From: Candidatus Zixiibacteriota bacterium
Lineage (GTDB): Bacteria > Zixibacteria > MSB-5A5 > JAUVRN01
Assembly: GCA_030597645.1 (NCBI GenBank)
Contig: JAUVRN010000013.1
Location: forward strand, 1 to 15,143
Direction of reading: 5' to 3'
DNA length: 15,143 nt
Every line of letters begins with the position of its first letter. Within the stretch, counting starts at the first letter, position 1. The notes below the pieces were generated by a model that made no database searches, was not told the DNA's origin, and worked only from the letters and a program-made list of their open reading frames with translations. Made by a program: the position numbers and the translations under genes. Below, piece after piece: positions 13,696 through 15,143 of this stretch.

Positions 13696-14466
13696 ATGGG
13701 AGGGGGAATCTCCAAGACGCAGTGGCGCCGCATCAAGCGTCTGTTGCATGGGCGTGGGCGTGCCGAATCGGGCCGGCTTCTGGTAGAGGGGGGCCGTGCC
13801 GTGCAGGCGGCCCTGCAGCGCAAGATCCCGCCGGAGCAGATTCTGGTCGGCCCCGACGCCACCGATTTCGCCCTGGATGTGCTCGAGTCGGCGAAGGCAC
13901 TGGGTGTGCCGGTGGCCGATCTTTCCAGTGAGCAGATCAGCGAACTGTCCGCCACCGCACATCCCCAGGAGCTCATCGCCCTGGTCGCGTGGCTGCCGCA
14001 GCCGGAACTGCCGGACACCATGCCACCTCTGTCTCTGCACCTCTCCGGCATTCGCAATCCGGCCAATCTGGGGGCGCTCTTGCGCACGGCCGCCGCCTTC
14101 GATGTGGCCGTGACCTGTTCGCCCGATTGCGTGGATCCGACGCAACCGGTTGCAGTGCGCAGCGGTACCGCCAGCTACTTCGAATTGACCATCGTGACGA
14201 ATGTGCTCCTGAAGACACTGCAGGAAATGGCCCCGGAGCACGACATAATAAGTGTGGCCGCACATGGTGGCGAAGACCTGTCCGGCTTTGTCTGGCGAGA
14301 CCGGACGATCCTGGTCCTCGGAGGCGAGGCCGAAGGTGCCACCGAACCGCTGCACGCCCGTACCACCGTCACGATTCCGAGCCGGGTCGAGTCGTTGAAT
14401 GTGGCCGTAGCAGGTGGCATCCTGCTCTGGGACGTGCGCCAAAAGGGAACGTTGACATCGTCATGA
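13696..14466 (+). CDS. SpoU/TrmH-family RNA 2'-O-methyltransferase
   Basis: This 256-residue enzyme is predicted to move a methyl group from S-adenosylmethionine to a ribose 2'-OH in rRNA or tRNA in the cytoplasm. Residues 1-100 form the small substrate-binding domain (KRLLHGRGRAESGRLLVEGG fits the family 'R...g.ll.EG' pattern). The catalytic knotted domain has motif 1 IRNPANLGALLRTA (119-131; Asn124, Arg130), motif 2 LVLGGEAEGA (206-215, with Glu211/Glu213) and motif 3 IPSRVESLNVAVAGG (227-241, Ser233-Leu-Asn235). Length matches the usual 240-270. The start is ATG 13696, or GTG 13693 just before it. The frame stays open far upstream, but that part is antisense to the patatin gene and encodes nothing recognisable. 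The target nucleotide cannot be told, although the layout resembles 23S rRNA RlmB/TsnR-type enzymes. The stop overlaps the next start (ATGA). Confidence 0.92.
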   Translation: MGGGISKTQWRRIKRLLHGRGRAESGRLLVEGGRAVQAALQRKIPPEQILVGPDATDFALDVLESAKALGVPVADLSSEQISELSATAHPQELIALVAWLPQPELPDTMPPLSLHLSGIRNPANLGALLRTAAAFDVAVTCSPDCVDPTQPVAVRSGTASYFELTIVTNVLLKTLQEMAPEHDIISVAAHGGEDLSGFVWRDRTILVLGGEAEGATEPLHARTTVTIPSRVESLNVAVAGGILLWDVRQKGTLTSS

Positions 14467-15143
14467 AACGATCACTCGGGATCGCCATCGCGCTGTGCCT
14501 GCTGTGGGCAGACGCACCGCGCGCGGGTGATCGACCACCCTTCCCGGTGGACCTGTTTCCCGTTCCATTTCGCTCTGTAGCAGACGGCAGCGATCTGCTG
14601 GCGTTGCACTACAACCCGGCCGGCCTGGGCATTGGCAGCGGCGTGGAATTTGGCTGGTATCACCAGTTCTCGGGGGGCGAGTCCGGCGGCAACAACGCCA
14701 TTATCCTCAGGGCGAGAAACTTTGCCGGTGAGATCAGCTGGCTCAAACACCCGGTGTACGGAAGCCGCCGCGAATATGTCCTCGGACTGGGCCACATGAT
14801 CACTCAGAAGCTCTCCCTGGGGGCAAGCTGGCGATACATCAAGACCGACGACGACGCGCTGCAGAACCGATCGCTTTGGACGATCGGTGCCACCTTCCTG
14901 GGCGGCCCCATGTGGACCGTGGGTGCGCGCTGGGAGAATCCATTTCACACTGAGGTGAACGGTCAAAAGACCAACGGGACCATCGTCTCCGGCATAAGGC
15001 TGCGCCCGAGAATCAAACGGTCGCCGGTCGGCGCCGACTGGCCCTGGCGCGAACAGCCGCGAGCCCAGGAGAACGAATCACGTCGCGCCGCAGAGATCCG
15101 GGCGGGCACCGGCATCAACGCCTACGGCGGGGGCGAGACGGAA
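14463..15143 (+). CDS. Exported beta-barrel-like protein, N-terminal part (runs off the window)
   Basis: I translated this frame by hand. ATG 14463 overlaps the methyltransferase TGA (ATGA), and 227 codons run without a stop to the window end. A signal peptide (MKRSLGIAIALCLLW) has a likely cleavage after Ala21 (PRA|GD). Residues 38-55 contain ADGSDLLALHYNPAGLGIGS. The NPAGL motif after a small-residue stretch is typical of the N-terminus of FadL/OmpP1- and PorV/UPF0164-type outer-membrane barrels. After it come alternating strands such as GVEFGWYHQF, AGEISWLKHP, VLGLGHMITQKLSLGASWRYI, WTIGATFLGGPMWTVGARW and GTIVSGIRLRP. From about 185 it turns polar and charged (SRRAAEIRAG). The C-terminal part is unseen. 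It could be a pure barrel or a barrel-like domain fused to an enzyme. Translational coupling to an RNA methyltransferase looks like packing rather than shared function. Confidence 0.8.
   Translation, partial: MKRSLGIAIALCLLWADAPRAGDRPPFPVDLFPVPFRSVADGSDLLALHYNPAGLGIGSGVEFGWYHQFSGGESGGNNAIILRARNFAGEISWLKHPVYGSRREYVLGLGHMITQKLSLGASWRYIKTDDDALQNRSLWTIGATFLGGPMWTVGARWENPFHTEVNGQKTNGTIVSGIRLRPRIKRSPVGADWPWREQPRAQENESRRAAEIRAGTGINAYGGGETE

Noticed and set aside
14472..14966. 164-codon - strand frame opposite the last gene
   Set aside because: The + strand has a signal peptide, an ATGA coupling and barrel-like strands, while this frame shows no domain.
1..15143. tRNA, rRNA, CRISPR array, insertion sequence or toxin-antitoxin/defence genes
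   Set aside because: None was seen. Nearly the whole window is filled by housekeeping-like or envelope genes of uniform high GC, and no inverted-repeat-flanked transposase or spaced direct repeats appear.

Overview
The window comes from a high-GC bacterium with an outer membrane. The evidence is a patatin–POTRA–beta-barrel protein that ends in Phe, an open-ended beta-barrel-like exported protein with an NPAGL motif, and several Sec signal peptides. The combination of DUF4159, DUF4175 and DUF2723/TMEM260-type proteins with large TPR proteins suggests the FCB group or a neighbouring candidate phylum (Gemmatimonadota, Eisenbacteria or Latescibacterota-like). That placement is inference; no rRNA or tRNA is present to fix it. 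I see no mobile element, CRISPR array, tRNA or foreign-looking island. Coding density is very high.

Region 1 (1-5532, + strand) is a compact operon. It holds the C-terminal end of a DUF4159 protein, a 1116-residue DUF4175 membrane protein with a very long Met/Gln/Glu-rich coiled coil, and a secreted TPR solenoid whose ATG overlaps the DUF4175 stop. These families usually sit beside MoxR/DUF58/von Willebrand-A genes, which would lie upstream of the window. Together they look like an envelope-associated assembly of unknown function.

Region 2 (5533-11029) has a small two-helix membrane protein on the - strand (5537-5797), divergent from a + strand run of three genes. These encode a DUF2723 multi-pass protein (TMEM260/GT-C-like glycosyltransferase family) with a C-terminal TPR region and a Pro/Thr repeat tail, a GAF–PP2C (RsbU/SpoIIE-type) phosphatase, and an EamA drug/metabolite transporter. 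A good promoter candidate lies at 5823-5851 and dictates a TTG start at 5886 for the DUF2723 gene.

Region 3 (11026-15143) has a type Vd-like patatin outer-membrane protein on the - strand. It is divergent from a SpoU/TrmH RNA methyltransferase, which is translationally coupled (ATGA) to an exported beta-barrel-like protein that runs off the window end.

The two convergent gene pairs are packed with no space for a terminator. One pair has its two stop codons inside a single 12-bp palindrome (5529-5540). The other pair overlaps by 4 bp, sharing CTAA (11026-11029). The best candidates for undescribed biology are the DUF4159–DUF4175–TPR module, the Pro/Thr-tailed DUF2723 protein, and the patatin protein with more POTRA-like domains than the characterised type Vd secretion prototype.
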